Shown in pieces: positions 1-6,631 of a DNA stretch of 46,400 nucleotides (position 1 is its first letter; every line of letters begins with the position of its first letter). The translations under genes and the position numbers were made by a program. The notes beneath the pieces are model-generated. The model did no database searches, was not told the origin of the DNA, and worked only from the letters and a program-made list of their open reading frames with translations. The stretch is from a virus. Where the stretch lies: IMG/VR virus record IMGVR_UViG_3300027985_000579, positions 1 to 46,400 of that record, one strand, 5' to 3'.

Positions 1-66
1 CACATCGGGGCCACGGAGATCGCCGAACGGATGCTCGAAGAGCAGGGCCGTGACCATGCGGACTAA
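1..66 (+). CDS. C-terminal end of the zincin-like protein (repeat copy)
   Basis: The first 66 bases encode the last 21 residues (ending EEQGRDHAD) and stop codon of the protein encoded in full at 45675-46322. It is a partial copy only because the window wraps past the circular junction. On the circular map there is one gene. Confidence 0.9.
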   Translation, partial: HIGATEIAERMLEEQGRDHAD

Positions 67-144
67 ACTATCACCCGGCCAGCGCCTCGCGTTCTTCTTG
101 ACCGTGTGCGCTGGCTTGATCGTTGGGGGCCTGGGCGCGTTTGC
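1..144. repeat. 144-bp direct repeat, left copy
   Basis: These 144 bases are identical to 46257-46400. Either they are true terminal direct repeats of a linear phage molecule, of about the size seen in T7-like phages, or they are the overlap left by assembling a circular or circularly permuted genome. The repeat lies inside coding sequence (the end of the zincin-like gene and the start of a small membrane protein). That slightly favours an assembly overlap, since packaging repeats usually sit in non-coding DNA. Confidence 0.95.
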
Positions 145-199
145 CTGGGCCGTCAACGAAATCGCACAGGAGGTGATCAGATGCGTGTTTTCTCGGTGA
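56..199 (+). CDS. Small single-pass membrane protein, 47 aa
   Basis: The ORF starts at ATG 56, overlapping the end of the zincin-like gene, and reads MRTKLSPGQRLAFFLTVCAG followed by a hydrophobic segment (about residues 11-33) with a GGLGAF glycine motif. A positively charged N-terminus and one transmembrane helix are visible. It overlaps the next gene (start 181) by 19 bases, as in tightly packed late phage operons. The gene spans the circular junction, so its first 89 bases recur at 46312-46400. Function unknown; a lysis or membrane accessory role is possible but unsupported. Confidence 0.65.
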   Translation: MRTKLSPGQRLAFFLTVCAGLIVGGLGAFAWAVNEIAQEVIRCVFSR

Positions 200-372
200 T
201 CCTCGGCGTAGCGTTCATCACCGCCCTGTTCTTCGCGGGCGTGTACACGCCCCTGCTGTACTTCGCCGCCGTCCCGGTGTTCTGCTTCCTCATCGCCGGA
301 TTCGACGACAACCCTGGTCCGGCGTGTGTCTGGGCCATCGTGGCGATCCTCGTTGACGGGGTGGTATCATGA
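181..372 (+). CDS. Small membrane protein, 63 aa
   Basis: Start ATG 181 is chosen because an almost perfect anti-16S site (AGGAGGTGATC) lies directly upstream at about 168-178. A longer reading from 106 has no such site. Two hydrophobic stretches (residues 3-36 and 48-62) flank a short FDDNPGP loop, suggesting two transmembrane helices. The stop codon overlaps the next ATG (369). No family recognised. Confidence 0.7.
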   Translation: MRVFSVILGVAFITALFFAGVYTPLLYFAAVPVFCFLIAGFDDNPGPACVWAIVAILVDGVVS

Positions 373-875
373 CGAGCGAGTGGCTCATGAGGATGCACGC
401 CCCGGGCCGGATCACGCTCTCACACGCCGACATGCTAGACCTGCACGTGCTACTCCACGAGCAACGTCTGCTGCGCACAGTCTTCTACGATGGAGGGTGC
501 AAGACCCCCGCTGAATTCTGCACCTTCGTCCGCCGTCAGGACAGCGCCTTCTTCGCCATCTACGACCGGGCCGAGACCCCCGCCGCCATCTGGTGGCTGG
601 ACACCTTTACCGGCCGGGCCGCCTGCATCAACTTCTGCGTCTTCCGCGATTTTTTCCGTCGAGCCGTGGACATCGGCAACTTTGTTCTCGACTACTGTCT
701 GGGCGGTGATGACCCGTATCTCGATGTTCTGTACGGCATCACACCGAGAGTAAATAAAGCTGCACTTTCTCTGATTGACAAGATCGGGTTCAAAAGGTTA
801 GCTGAATTACCCAGCGTCTGTAATTTTCACGGACGCGTTGTATCAGGTGTCCTTACGATCAGAGAGGTACAATGA
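369..875 (+). CDS. GNAT-like N-acetyltransferase family protein
   Basis: The 168-residue protein has the C-terminal pattern of GNAT folds: a segment RVNKAALSLIDKIGFKRLAELP (in two parts, about residues 126-147) with the Asn-x-x-Ala helix and the K-x-GF turn that close the acetyl-CoA site. Small GNAT-like proteins often precede the portal gene in podoviruses with this head module. The target is unknown; they could modify a host or virion protein. The start overlaps the previous stop (ATGA). The last 120 bases are noticeably more AT-rich than the flanking genes. Confidence 0.65.
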   Translation: MTSEWLMRMHAPGRITLSHADMLDLHVLLHEQRLLRTVFYDGGCKTPAEFCTFVRRQDSAFFAIYDRAETPAAIWWLDTFTGRAACINFCVFRDFFRRAVDIGNFVLDYCLGGDDPYLDVLYGITPRVNKAALSLIDKIGFKRLAELPSVCNFHGRVVSGVLTIREVQ

Positions 876-1084
876 TGGGAAAGAGTATTCCCGCTCAGTC
901 AGCCGTGTCCACCCCGCCCGAGGTTCCCACCGAGGAAACTCTGACCGAGGAAGAGGAGCGCGCTCGTAAAAACGAGGAACGCCGACAGAAGCAAGCTGAA
1001 GGCGTGCAGCAAACCATTTTGACCACGGGTTTGGGCACGACCGAATCCACGTCCACGCAGTCAACCGGTATCCTCGGAGGATAA
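872..1084 (+). CDS. Small conserved phage protein ending TGILGG (copy 1)
   Basis: This 70-residue protein is hydrophilic, with a charged Glu/Arg/Lys helix (about residues 24-43) followed by QQTILTTGLGTTEST and the C-terminus TGILGG. Small proteins ending in a TIL...LLGG-type motif are often found just upstream of podovirus portal genes; their role is unknown. It begins at ATG 872 or 875, overlapping the previous stop, with AGAGAGG upstream. The next gene is a diverged duplicate with the same layout. Confidence 0.75.
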   Translation: MMGKSIPAQSAVSTPPEVPTEETLTEEEERARKNEERRQKQAEGVQQTILTTGLGTTESTSTQSTGILGG

Positions 1085-1085
1085 C

Positions 1086-1319
1086 ATGGGCAGATCGACT
1101 AGCTCGTCCGCCAAGAGCAAGCCTTCCGTTGCGACCACTCCTCCTTCGACGGAAGAAGCGGCTGCTGTTGAAACCGGCACTGAAGCTACTGCCGAGACCC
1201 GTAGTGAAGAAGAGAAGCGTCGACGCCTCGCCGCAGCAGGTCAGTCGCAAACCATCCTGTCCTCGGGCACCGGTACCTTGGGCACGAGTACCAATCCGAC
1301 CGGAATCTTGGGCGGGTAA
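1086..1319 (+). CDS. Small conserved phage protein ending TGILGG (copy 2)
   Basis: The 77 residues repeat the design of the preceding protein: a low-complexity Ser/Thr/Ala N-terminus, a charged helix (RSEEEKRRRLAAAG), then SQTILSSGTGTLGTS and the identical C-terminus PTGILGG. The pair is a tandem duplication that has diverged, with the C-terminal third most conserved. Position immediately before the portal suggests a head-assembly or packaging accessory. No enzymatic motif is present. Confidence 0.75.
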   Translation: MGRSTSSSAKSKPSVATTPPSTEEAAAVETGTEATAETRSEEEKRRRLAAAGQSQTILSSGTGTLGTSTNPTGILGG

Positions 1320-1322
1320 GCT

Positions 1323-2993
1323 ATGGCCGTAACCGACTCCAAGGCCGCGTATCTCAAGCAAATGCGGTCACGACTCCAGCAGCAATTCGTCAACAATTGT
1401 GGGCGAAAGTTGATTGAGGTCAGAGATTTCATGCTCCCCGAGTTGGGCCGTTTCCCGGGTGAAACCGCCGAACAGGACCTAGAACGCCGCCTCAAGCACG
1501 TCATCATGTCCGTGGCCCAGGCCGCGAACGAGGTCCTGGCTTCCGGCTTTCAGTCCGGCCTCACAAGCCCGGCGCAGAAGTGGTTTTTGTGGCGGCCCCG
1601 CAAGCGCAAGCTTTTAGAGATCGGGAAGGTGCGCGATTGGTTCGACGAGGTAGAGTCGATCATGTACAACGTCCTGGCCGGATCGAACTTTTACGAGGTC
1701 ATCCACGGGGCGTACACGGAGCTAGGTCCCTTTGGTATGTTCGACGTGCTCATGGAGGAAGACGAGCAGGACGTGGTTCGTTTCACGCACCTGCCGGTGG
1801 GCACGTTCTATTGGGCGTGCGATGCACGTGGTCGCGTGGATACCGTTGTCCGCGATGTCTGGTGGAGCCCGCGCCAGCTTGCCGAGAAGTTCGGCAAGGA
1901 GAACATGAGCAAGGGCGCGATCGAGAAGCTCGACACTGCCCCGGATACTCCCCTCCCCTGCTTCTCCATCGTCATGCCTCGCAAGGGGTACAAGCCGGAC
2001 TCGTTCTTCACGACCGACATGCCGTGGGCCGAGTACGTGTTGGAGAACACCTCCGACAACGACAAGCTGCTGTATGAGGGCGGCTATCGCGAGTTCCCCC
2101 ATCTGGTGGCCCGCTGGTTCCAGTACGGCAACGAGACCTACAGCGTCACGTGTCCTGGCTACGCGGCCCTGCCCGACGTGCGCCAGTTACAGGCTCACGC
2201 CAAGACCATCATCAAAATGTCGCAGTTGAGCGCAGACCCGACCCTGCGCGTGCCCGCCGGGATGCGCAACCGGCTTCGCATGATGCCCGGTGGACAGGTC
2301 GCCACGAGCAGCCACAACCCGGACTCCGTGTCGCCCTTGTACGTGCCGAATCCTGCGACGCTCCAGCCGCTCAAGGAGTGGATGGTCGAAGTGCTCATCC
2401 CCACCATTGAGGGACACTTCCACAAGGACGTTTTCATGATGTTCAGCGAGGGCGACAAGGTACGTAGCGCCACGGAGATCATCGAGCGCCGCCAGGAAAA
2501 GATGGTCGTTCTCGGCCCCGTAACCTCGCGCTTCCAACACGGTACCTTGGACCCCGGCCTGACCCGACTGTTCAATGTCCTGTACAGGCGCGGTATGATT
2601 CCTCCTGTACCCGAGGAACTGGCGTCCGCCGATGCCGATATCGAGTACGTGTCCGTCTTGTCCCAGGCCCAGCGCAGCGCCACCCGCACGTCCATTTCCG
2701 CGCTGGCCGAGTCCGTCATCCAAATCTCTCAGGTTAAGCGGGACGTGCTCGACAAGATCGACTTCGATCAGATCGTGGACGAAATGCACGGTGTGCTGGG
2801 AGCCCCTGCGTCGATCATCCGTTCCGACGATCAGGTAAACGCTATCCGGCAGGCCCGGCTTCAGGCTGCCGAGGCCGAGCAAAATGCGGCCACCGTCGAG
2901 CGTATGGCGGGCGTGGCCGAGAAGATGGGCCGCGTGCCCACGGACGGGAACACCCTCGCGGGCAAGGCCGCGCAGGTGGCGGGGGTACAATAG
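1323..2993 (+). CDS. Portal protein (head-tail connector)
   Basis: At 556 aa this has the length and layout of T7/BPP-1-type head-to-tail connecting proteins (Pfam Head-tail_con type), which form the dodecameric ring at the capsid vertex through which DNA is packaged and ejected. Visible family features are the N-terminal helices with repeated arginines, the GSNFYEVIHGAYTELGPFGM region (about residues 120-140), the central DVRQLQAHAKTIIKMSQLSADPTLRVP helix (about 280-306) and a C-terminal coiled region rich in Ala/Gln/Glu (about 500-540). The gene starts 4 bases after the preceding stop and is followed directly by a Bbp19-like gene. Confidence 0.92.
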   Translation: MAVTDSKAAYLKQMRSRLQQQFVNNCGRKLIEVRDFMLPELGRFPGETAEQDLERRLKHVIMSVAQAANEVLASGFQSGLTSPAQKWFLWRPRKRKLLEIGKVRDWFDEVESIMYNVLAGSNFYEVIHGAYTELGPFGMFDVLMEEDEQDVVRFTHLPVGTFYWACDARGRVDTVVRDVWWSPRQLAEKFGKENMSKGAIEKLDTAPDTPLPCFSIVMPRKGYKPDSFFTTDMPWAEYVLENTSDNDKLLYEGGYREFPHLVARWFQYGNETYSVTCPGYAALPDVRQLQAHAKTIIKMSQLSADPTLRVPAGMRNRLRMMPGGQVATSSHNPDSVSPLYVPNPATLQPLKEWMVEVLIPTIEGHFHKDVFMMFSEGDKVRSATEIIERRQEKMVVLGPVTSRFQHGTLDPGLTRLFNVLYRRGMIPPVPEELASADADIEYVSVLSQAQRSATRTSISALAESVIQISQVKRDVLDKIDFDQIVDEMHGVLGAPASIIRSDDQVNAIRQARLQAAEAEQNAATVERMAGVAEKMGRVPTDGNTLAGKAAQVAGVQ

Positions 2994-3395
2994 ATGGAAG
3001 AGCAGCGAGATTACGACAGGGAGCTTGTGGAACTGCTGGCCTGTGATAATGACCCGGTTATCACAGGGCTTGTGCAAAGCCCCAGTATTGGATATGACGA
3101 GAGCGTTGAGGCCAGACAGAGGCAGTATATGGCTGACCTCTCGGTCGTCCTGAATCTCGAAGGGGGTGTGGGACTCCGCGTTTTACGATGGTGGGTTGAC
3201 GCAGCAGGTGAAGAAGATCGAACATTCGTTGCGAACTCCAACATCTACAAGAACGCGGCCCTGGCCGACTATAGCAAGGACCGCCTTGCCGAAATATGCG
3301 CCGCTGACCCCAAAGCGTATTTGCGCTTGCTCCTGGAGGGGGCAAGGGAGTGGGCGCGTGAAGCAGCAAAATCTCACAAGGAGCCGAAACGATGA
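2994..3395 (+). CDS. Bbp19-like small head-module protein
   Basis: This 133-residue soluble protein lies between portal and scaffold. Residues about 59-105 (GLRVLRWWVDAAGEEDRTF, then NSNIYKN...) resemble the RVLxxLLExxGV...EGRRxVGL pattern of the BPP-1 Bbp19 family, a conserved protein of this head module with no established role. The ATG follows the portal stop without a gap; the stop overlaps the scaffold start (ATGA). Confidence 0.55.
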   Translation: MEEQRDYDRELVELLACDNDPVITGLVQSPSIGYDESVEARQRQYMADLSVVLNLEGGVGLRVLRWWVDAAGEEDRTFVANSNIYKNAALADYSKDRLAEICAADPKAYLRLLLEGAREWAREAAKSHKEPKR

Positions 3396-4183
3396 ACCTG
3401 TGGAAACTTTTCATGACCACCCTTCTCCTGCCCGTCATGGGTTGCATGGCCGTCCCCGGCGACGGACCCGGTGGTGGCCTCCCCTCACCCGCCCCCGAGC
3501 CTGCGCCTGCCCCGACCGGCGGGGGAATCCTGACTCCCCCCGCCGGTGAGCCCGCCGGTGAGCCCGCCGGTGAGCCCGCCGGTGAGCCCGCCGGTGAGCC
3601 CGCCGGTGAGCCCGCCAAGACCCCGTGGTATGCTGGTCTTCCCGAGACCATGCACGAGAAGCTCAAAGGCCTGAGCGCGGACGACGCCGGTGCGGCTTTG
3701 GAACGTGGTCTCGGGTATACCCCCGTGACCGACGCCTCGACCGTGGAACTCTCCGTGCCCGAGGGTGTCTCGATCCCCGACACCCACATCCAGGGTTTCA
3801 AACAATTCGCGGTTGATGCCGGGCTCACCTCCGATCAGGCGCAGAAGTTCGCCGAGTTCTACGCTGCCGCTGACAAGGCCGCCTGGAATGAGGCGATCGC
3901 CAACAATACCACCGCCCTCAAGGAAATGTGGGGCGAGAATTACCAGACCAACGTCACGACTGCGAACCGTGCCGTGTCCTTCTTCGACAGCAAAATGGGA
4001 GGTCGTCTTAAGGCTGCTGTCGATGCGGGCCTGCACAGTAACGCCGCGTTCGTTGAATTGCTCAGTGTGGTCGGCAAGTCTATCAGCGAATCCGATCTTC
4101 CCGTTGGCCCGTCCGGTGGAACCGTGGACAAGGAAATGTCACCCGTGGCGTTCTACGAGCAGTTCCACCCCCAAAGCAAATAA
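3392..4183 (+). CDS. Capsid scaffolding protein with lipoprotein-like N-terminus
   Basis: The gene sits directly before the capsid gene, and the 263-residue product has scaffold character: a Pro/Ala/Gly-rich N-terminal third, then helices with VDAGLTSDQAQKFAEFYAAAD (in two parts, about residues 140-160) and LKEMWGENYQTNV, as in podovirus scaffolds that guide procapsid assembly and are later removed. Two oddities stand out. Six perfect 12-bp repeats encode EPAG x6 (about residues 52-75). The first residues read MNLWKLFMTTLLLPVMGC, a short basic start, a hydrophobic run and a cysteine resembling a bacterial lipobox. The start at 3392 is supported by AAGGAG upstream. Confidence 0.8.
   Translation: MNLWKLFMTTLLLPVMGCMAVPGDGPGGGLPSPAPEPAPAPTGGGILTPPAGEPAGEPAGEPAGEPAGEPAGEPAKTPWYAGLPETMHEKLKGLSADDAGAALERGLGYTPVTDASTVELSVPEGVSIPDTHIQGFKQFAVDAGLTSDQAQKFAEFYAAADKAAWNEAIANNTTALKEMWGENYQTNVTTANRAVSFFDSKMGGRLKAAVDAGLHSNAAFVELLSVVGKSISESDLPVGPSGGTVDKEMSPVAFYEQFHPQSK
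3545..3616 (+). repeat. Six tandem 12-bp repeats in the scaffold gene
   Basis: Six exact copies of GGTGAGCCCGCC encode six (Gly-)Glu-Pro-Ala units. Perfect identity at the DNA level implies recent slippage expansion, and the copy number probably varies between isolates. Confidence 0.95.
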
Positions 4184-4207
4184 ATACCTGAATTACAGGA
4201 GAGCACT

Positions 4208-5149
4208 ATGGCTACCAAGACCCTGAAAGAAATTTCCATGCTGCACGCACAGGCGCAGCCCAAGCAGGTCGAGTTCCTGACCGAGGGCGCTCCGATCTTG
4301 GACTCCGTGCCGTTCGAGGCTTCCACGCACGGCACCTGGAACCTGTACGAGGAACTGACCGACATCATCGGTGCTACCCTCGTGAAGATGGATGGTGTGC
4401 TGCCCAAGATCGACGTGTCTAGCGACCTGAAGAAGACCGAACTGGAGTTCTTCGGCGGCAAGATCGAGCGCGGCGAGGATGCCGTCGCCGAGTTCGGTTC
4501 CTTCGCGGCCTACCTCGCCATGAAGGAGCAGCCGATCTTCAAGAAGTTCGGCATGGACGCTGAGCAGCGCATGCTCTACCAGTACCTGCGTCTGGCCGCT
4601 ATCGCGGGCAACAACGTCAAGGACCAGACCGTGTTCGACGCGGGCGGCACCAACAACACCAACTACTCCATCCTGATCGTGCGTTGGGAGCCGGGCGTCT
4701 GCACCGGCCTGTACAACCCCAAGGGTTTCAGCCAGGGCGCGATGCTCAGCTATAAGCCCTACAACAACGGCTCTCTCTACGAGAACGCGAACGGCGTGGG
4801 CGTGTACGGTGGGCGTTACAAGTCGCAGTTCGGCTTCCAGATCGCCAGCCCCATGAACGTGGCCCTGATCGCCAACATCGACCGCCAGGACGCCGACCCG
4901 ACCAACTGGAAGCTGCCCACCGCCACGATGATCGACGATGCCATTGCCGCCGTTCGCGGCACCAGCGGCGACACCCGCATCTACTGCCGTCGCGAGGTCG
5001 TCACCGCGCTCGGTAAGTTCAAGGAAGATCGCTTGCAGACCAACGTGCAGGACAAGAACTTCTCGCGTTCCATTTCCACCTGGGACGGCCTGCCGATCGT
5101 GGACAGCTACAACTTCCTCAAGGCGTCCGAGCAGAACCTGATCATCTAA
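4208..5149 (+). CDS. Major capsid protein
   Basis: The 313-residue product follows the scaffold and precedes a cement protein, the standard head order. It matches the GP7/Bbp17-type capsid family in size and in features such as the E-loop-like TWNLYEELTDIIG...KKTELEFFGGKIERGEDAV region (residues 36-95) and the C-terminal ISTWDGLPIVDSYNFLKASE. Codon use is strongly biased to C-ending codons compared with neighbouring genes, as expected for the most abundant phage protein. A strong SD (AGGAG) precedes the ATG, and a UUCG hairpin follows the stop. Confidence 0.85.
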   Translation: MATKTLKEISMLHAQAQPKQVEFLTEGAPILDSVPFEASTHGTWNLYEELTDIIGATLVKMDGVLPKIDVSSDLKKTELEFFGGKIERGEDAVAEFGSFAAYLAMKEQPIFKKFGMDAEQRMLYQYLRLAAIAGNNVKDQTVFDAGGTNNTNYSILIVRWEPGVCTGLYNPKGFSQGAMLSYKPYNNGSLYENANGVGVYGGRYKSQFGFQIASPMNVALIANIDRQDADPTNWKLPTATMIDDAIAAVRGTSGDTRIYCRREVVTALGKFKEDRLQTNVQDKNFSRSISTWDGLPIVDSYNFLKASEQNLII

Positions 5150-5151
5150 TC

Positions 5152-5176
5152 GAGCGGGGGCTTCGGCCCCCTGCTC
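5152..5176 (+). terminator. UUCG-capped hairpin after the capsid gene
   Basis: Arms GAGC-GGGGGC and GCCCCC-(T)-GCTC close a TTCG tetraloop. There is no T-run behind it and the next RBS follows at once, so it more likely stabilises the capsid mRNA 3' end or partly attenuates than fully terminates. Confidence 0.8.
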
Positions 5177-5191
5177 CTCAAGGAGAAAATC

Positions 5192-5620
5192 ATGACCAAG
5201 TTGGCTGATTACAACGGCCCGAGCTACCCCGTGCAGATCAACGACGAGGAGTTCATCGTGGATCAGGCGATCACCGCCGCCGGTACCACCACCGGTACCA
5301 TCGAAATTGAAGCCGGTCGCAACATGGGGGCCACCGCTGTCGCCCTGGTCGCCACGTCCGCCGTGTCCGTGGCCGACGCGGGCAAGCTCGGACTCGTCAT
5401 CAAGGCTGCCCGCGAGAAGGGCGGCACCTACACCACCGTCGTGCCCGAGACCGACATCGTGGCCCCGTCCGGTTCCGCTGCCACCTTCGCCACGGGCGAA
5501 CTGATCGGCACCGTGTCTGTCCCCTTCGACGCGGAGTCGATCTGGAAAACCGACCTCGTGGTCACGGGTGCGGCCAACACTGGCACCGTGTCCGTCGTTC
5601 CCTACTACCTGCCTCGCTAA
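5192..5620 (+). CDS. Capsid cement/decoration protein, Bbp16-like
   Basis: The 142-residue protein is beta-rich, full of short Val/Thr/Ala strands and glycine turns, and has no helices of note. Its position right after the capsid gene and composition (MTKLADYNGPSY..., TTTGTIEIEAGRNMGATAVA, LPR terminus) fit the BPP-1 Bbp16-type capsid cement proteins that clamp capsomers from outside. It shares the capsid gene's codon bias and is likewise followed by a UUCG hairpin, so it is probably made at high level. The family assignment rests on context and fold type rather than a signature motif. Confidence 0.65.
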   Translation: MTKLADYNGPSYPVQINDEEFIVDQAITAAGTTTGTIEIEAGRNMGATAVALVATSAVSVADAGKLGLVIKAAREKGGTYTTVVPETDIVAPSGSAATFATGELIGTVSVPFDAESIWKTDLVVTGAANTGTVSVVPYYLPR

Positions 5621-5624
5621 ATCG

Positions 5625-5644
5625 GTGGGGGCTTCGGCCCCCAC
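5625..5644 (+). terminator. UUCG-capped hairpin after the cement gene
   Basis: GTGGGGGC and GCCCCCAC flank TTCG, followed by TTTAA. This is a perfect 8-bp stem and a better terminator candidate than the capsid one. Partial termination here would set a high capsid/cement to tail-gene ratio. Confidence 0.8.
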
Positions 5645-5670
5645 TTTAACCCCTCGCAAGGAGAAAAACC

Positions 5671-5982
5671 ATGGCCTCGCCCAAAAAAACATCCGTCACC
5701 GAATCTGCCCCCGCCGCCCCCGCCGCCCCCGCCGCCCCCGCCGCCCCCGGTACGGCCGTCACGGGTTTGAGCCACCTGGAAGGCAAGACCGTGACCCCGG
5801 TGCCCGATGCCCCCGCCGCCCCCGCGGCTGCCCCCGCCGCCCCGGTCGAGAAGCTCGAAATCAAGCAGTACCGCGTCAAGCCCGGTCGGCAGGTCCTGTC
5901 CGCCCGGGGCGAAATCGTGCCCTCGGGCAGCATCGTCTCCGTCACCGGTCCCGTGTCGGATTATCTTTACGAGCCCATCTAG
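5671..5982 (+). CDS. Pro/Ala-rich small structural-operon protein with copied tail motif
   Basis: The 103 residues comprise a low-complexity PAAPAAPAAP N-terminus, a VTGLSHLEGKTVT segment (about residues 30-42), another Ala/Pro stretch, and a compact C-terminal domain (EKLEIKQYRVKPGRQVLSA...) that may be a small beta-barrel. The VTGLSHLEGKTVT segment is encoded by a 39-bp sequence identical to one in the tail-tube gene at 8225-8263, so it was copied recently. Function unknown; its position between cement and tail-tube genes suggests a head-tail or connector role. Confidence 0.7.
   Translation: MASPKKTSVTESAPAAPAAPAAPAAPGTAVTGLSHLEGKTVTPVPDAPAAPAAAPAAPVEKLEIKQYRVKPGRQVLSARGEIVPSGSIVSVTGPVSDYLYEPI
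5758..5796 (+). repeat. 39-bp direct repeat, copy 1 (see 8225-8263)
   Basis: Thirty-nine bases identical to 8225-8263 and in the same reading frame, encoding VTGLSHLEGKTVT. In the tail-tube protein this sequence sits in a normal domain; here it is embedded in low-complexity Pro/Ala sequence, so this is likely the acquired copy. Confidence 0.95.
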
Positions 5983-5991
5983 GAGTCCTTC

Positions 5992-6624
5992 ATGGCATAC
6001 TCGGAAGCGAACGTGTGCAATCTCGCCCTGACGATCCTGGGGTTAGACGAGATTTCGAGTCTTGACCAACCCCACCCGAACGCGGAAAAGTGCAGACTTA
6101 TCTACGAACTGGAGCGTGACGCGATCTTGGCCGAGTTCAACTGGTCGTTCGCCACCGGCTTCGTCGAGTTGAAGTCCCTGGCCGAAACCGTCCCTCCGGG
6201 TTGGGCGTACACGTATCAGATTCCCGGGGATGTCATTCGGGTCCAGCGCGTACACGGCCCCACCGTGATCGACGAGGAAGGTGTGCCCTTCCAAGTCGCC
6301 CACGGTGGGCGCTTGTACGCAAACGTGGGCAGTGCCACGGCGTTCGTCACTTTTCGCGTTACGGACACCGCTACCTTCCCGGCGCACTTTATTGACGTGT
6401 TCTCCACCCGCCTCGCCGTAAAACTGGCTGCGTCCATCCAGAACGTGGCGAACCGGATGGAGTTCGCCACACAGTTGTACAACAACGCTGCTGACGCCGC
6501 TATGTTAGCCGACGCCGCCCAGGCCAAACCGCAGCCCCAGCGTATCCCGGGTATCGACGCCCGCAGGGGAATTTTCGATGAGACCGGCGGCGGCCAGTGG
6601 TACCCCTACTACGAAAACCTGTGA
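5992..6624 (+). CDS. Tail tubular protein A (T7 gp11-like)
   Basis: The 210-residue protein begins MAYSEANVCNLALTILGLDEISSLDQP, the typical opening of gp11-like adaptor proteins (helix with LALxxLG followed by a DP turn and a C-rxxYxxxRdaxLxexxWxFA segment, here CRLIYELERDAILAEFNWSFA). The later WAYTYQIPGDVIRVQRV matches the family Y-x-Y-x-x-P-x-D motif. It forms the ring between portal and nozzle in the short tail. Confidence 0.88.
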   Translation: MAYSEANVCNLALTILGLDEISSLDQPHPNAEKCRLIYELERDAILAEFNWSFATGFVELKSLAETVPPGWAYTYQIPGDVIRVQRVHGPTVIDEEGVPFQVAHGGRLYANVGSATAFVTFRVTDTATFPAHFIDVFSTRLAVKLAASIQNVANRMEFATQLYNNAADAAMLADAAQAKPQPQRIPGIDARRGIFDETGGGQWYPYYENL

Positions 6625-6631
6625 GGCGTGA

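Noticed and set aside
4193-5692. Long leftward ORF (about 499 codons) opposite the capsid and cement genes
   Set aside because: It is a shadow created by the strong third-position GC bias of the real rightward genes; no SD and low-complexity Gly/Val/Leu composition.
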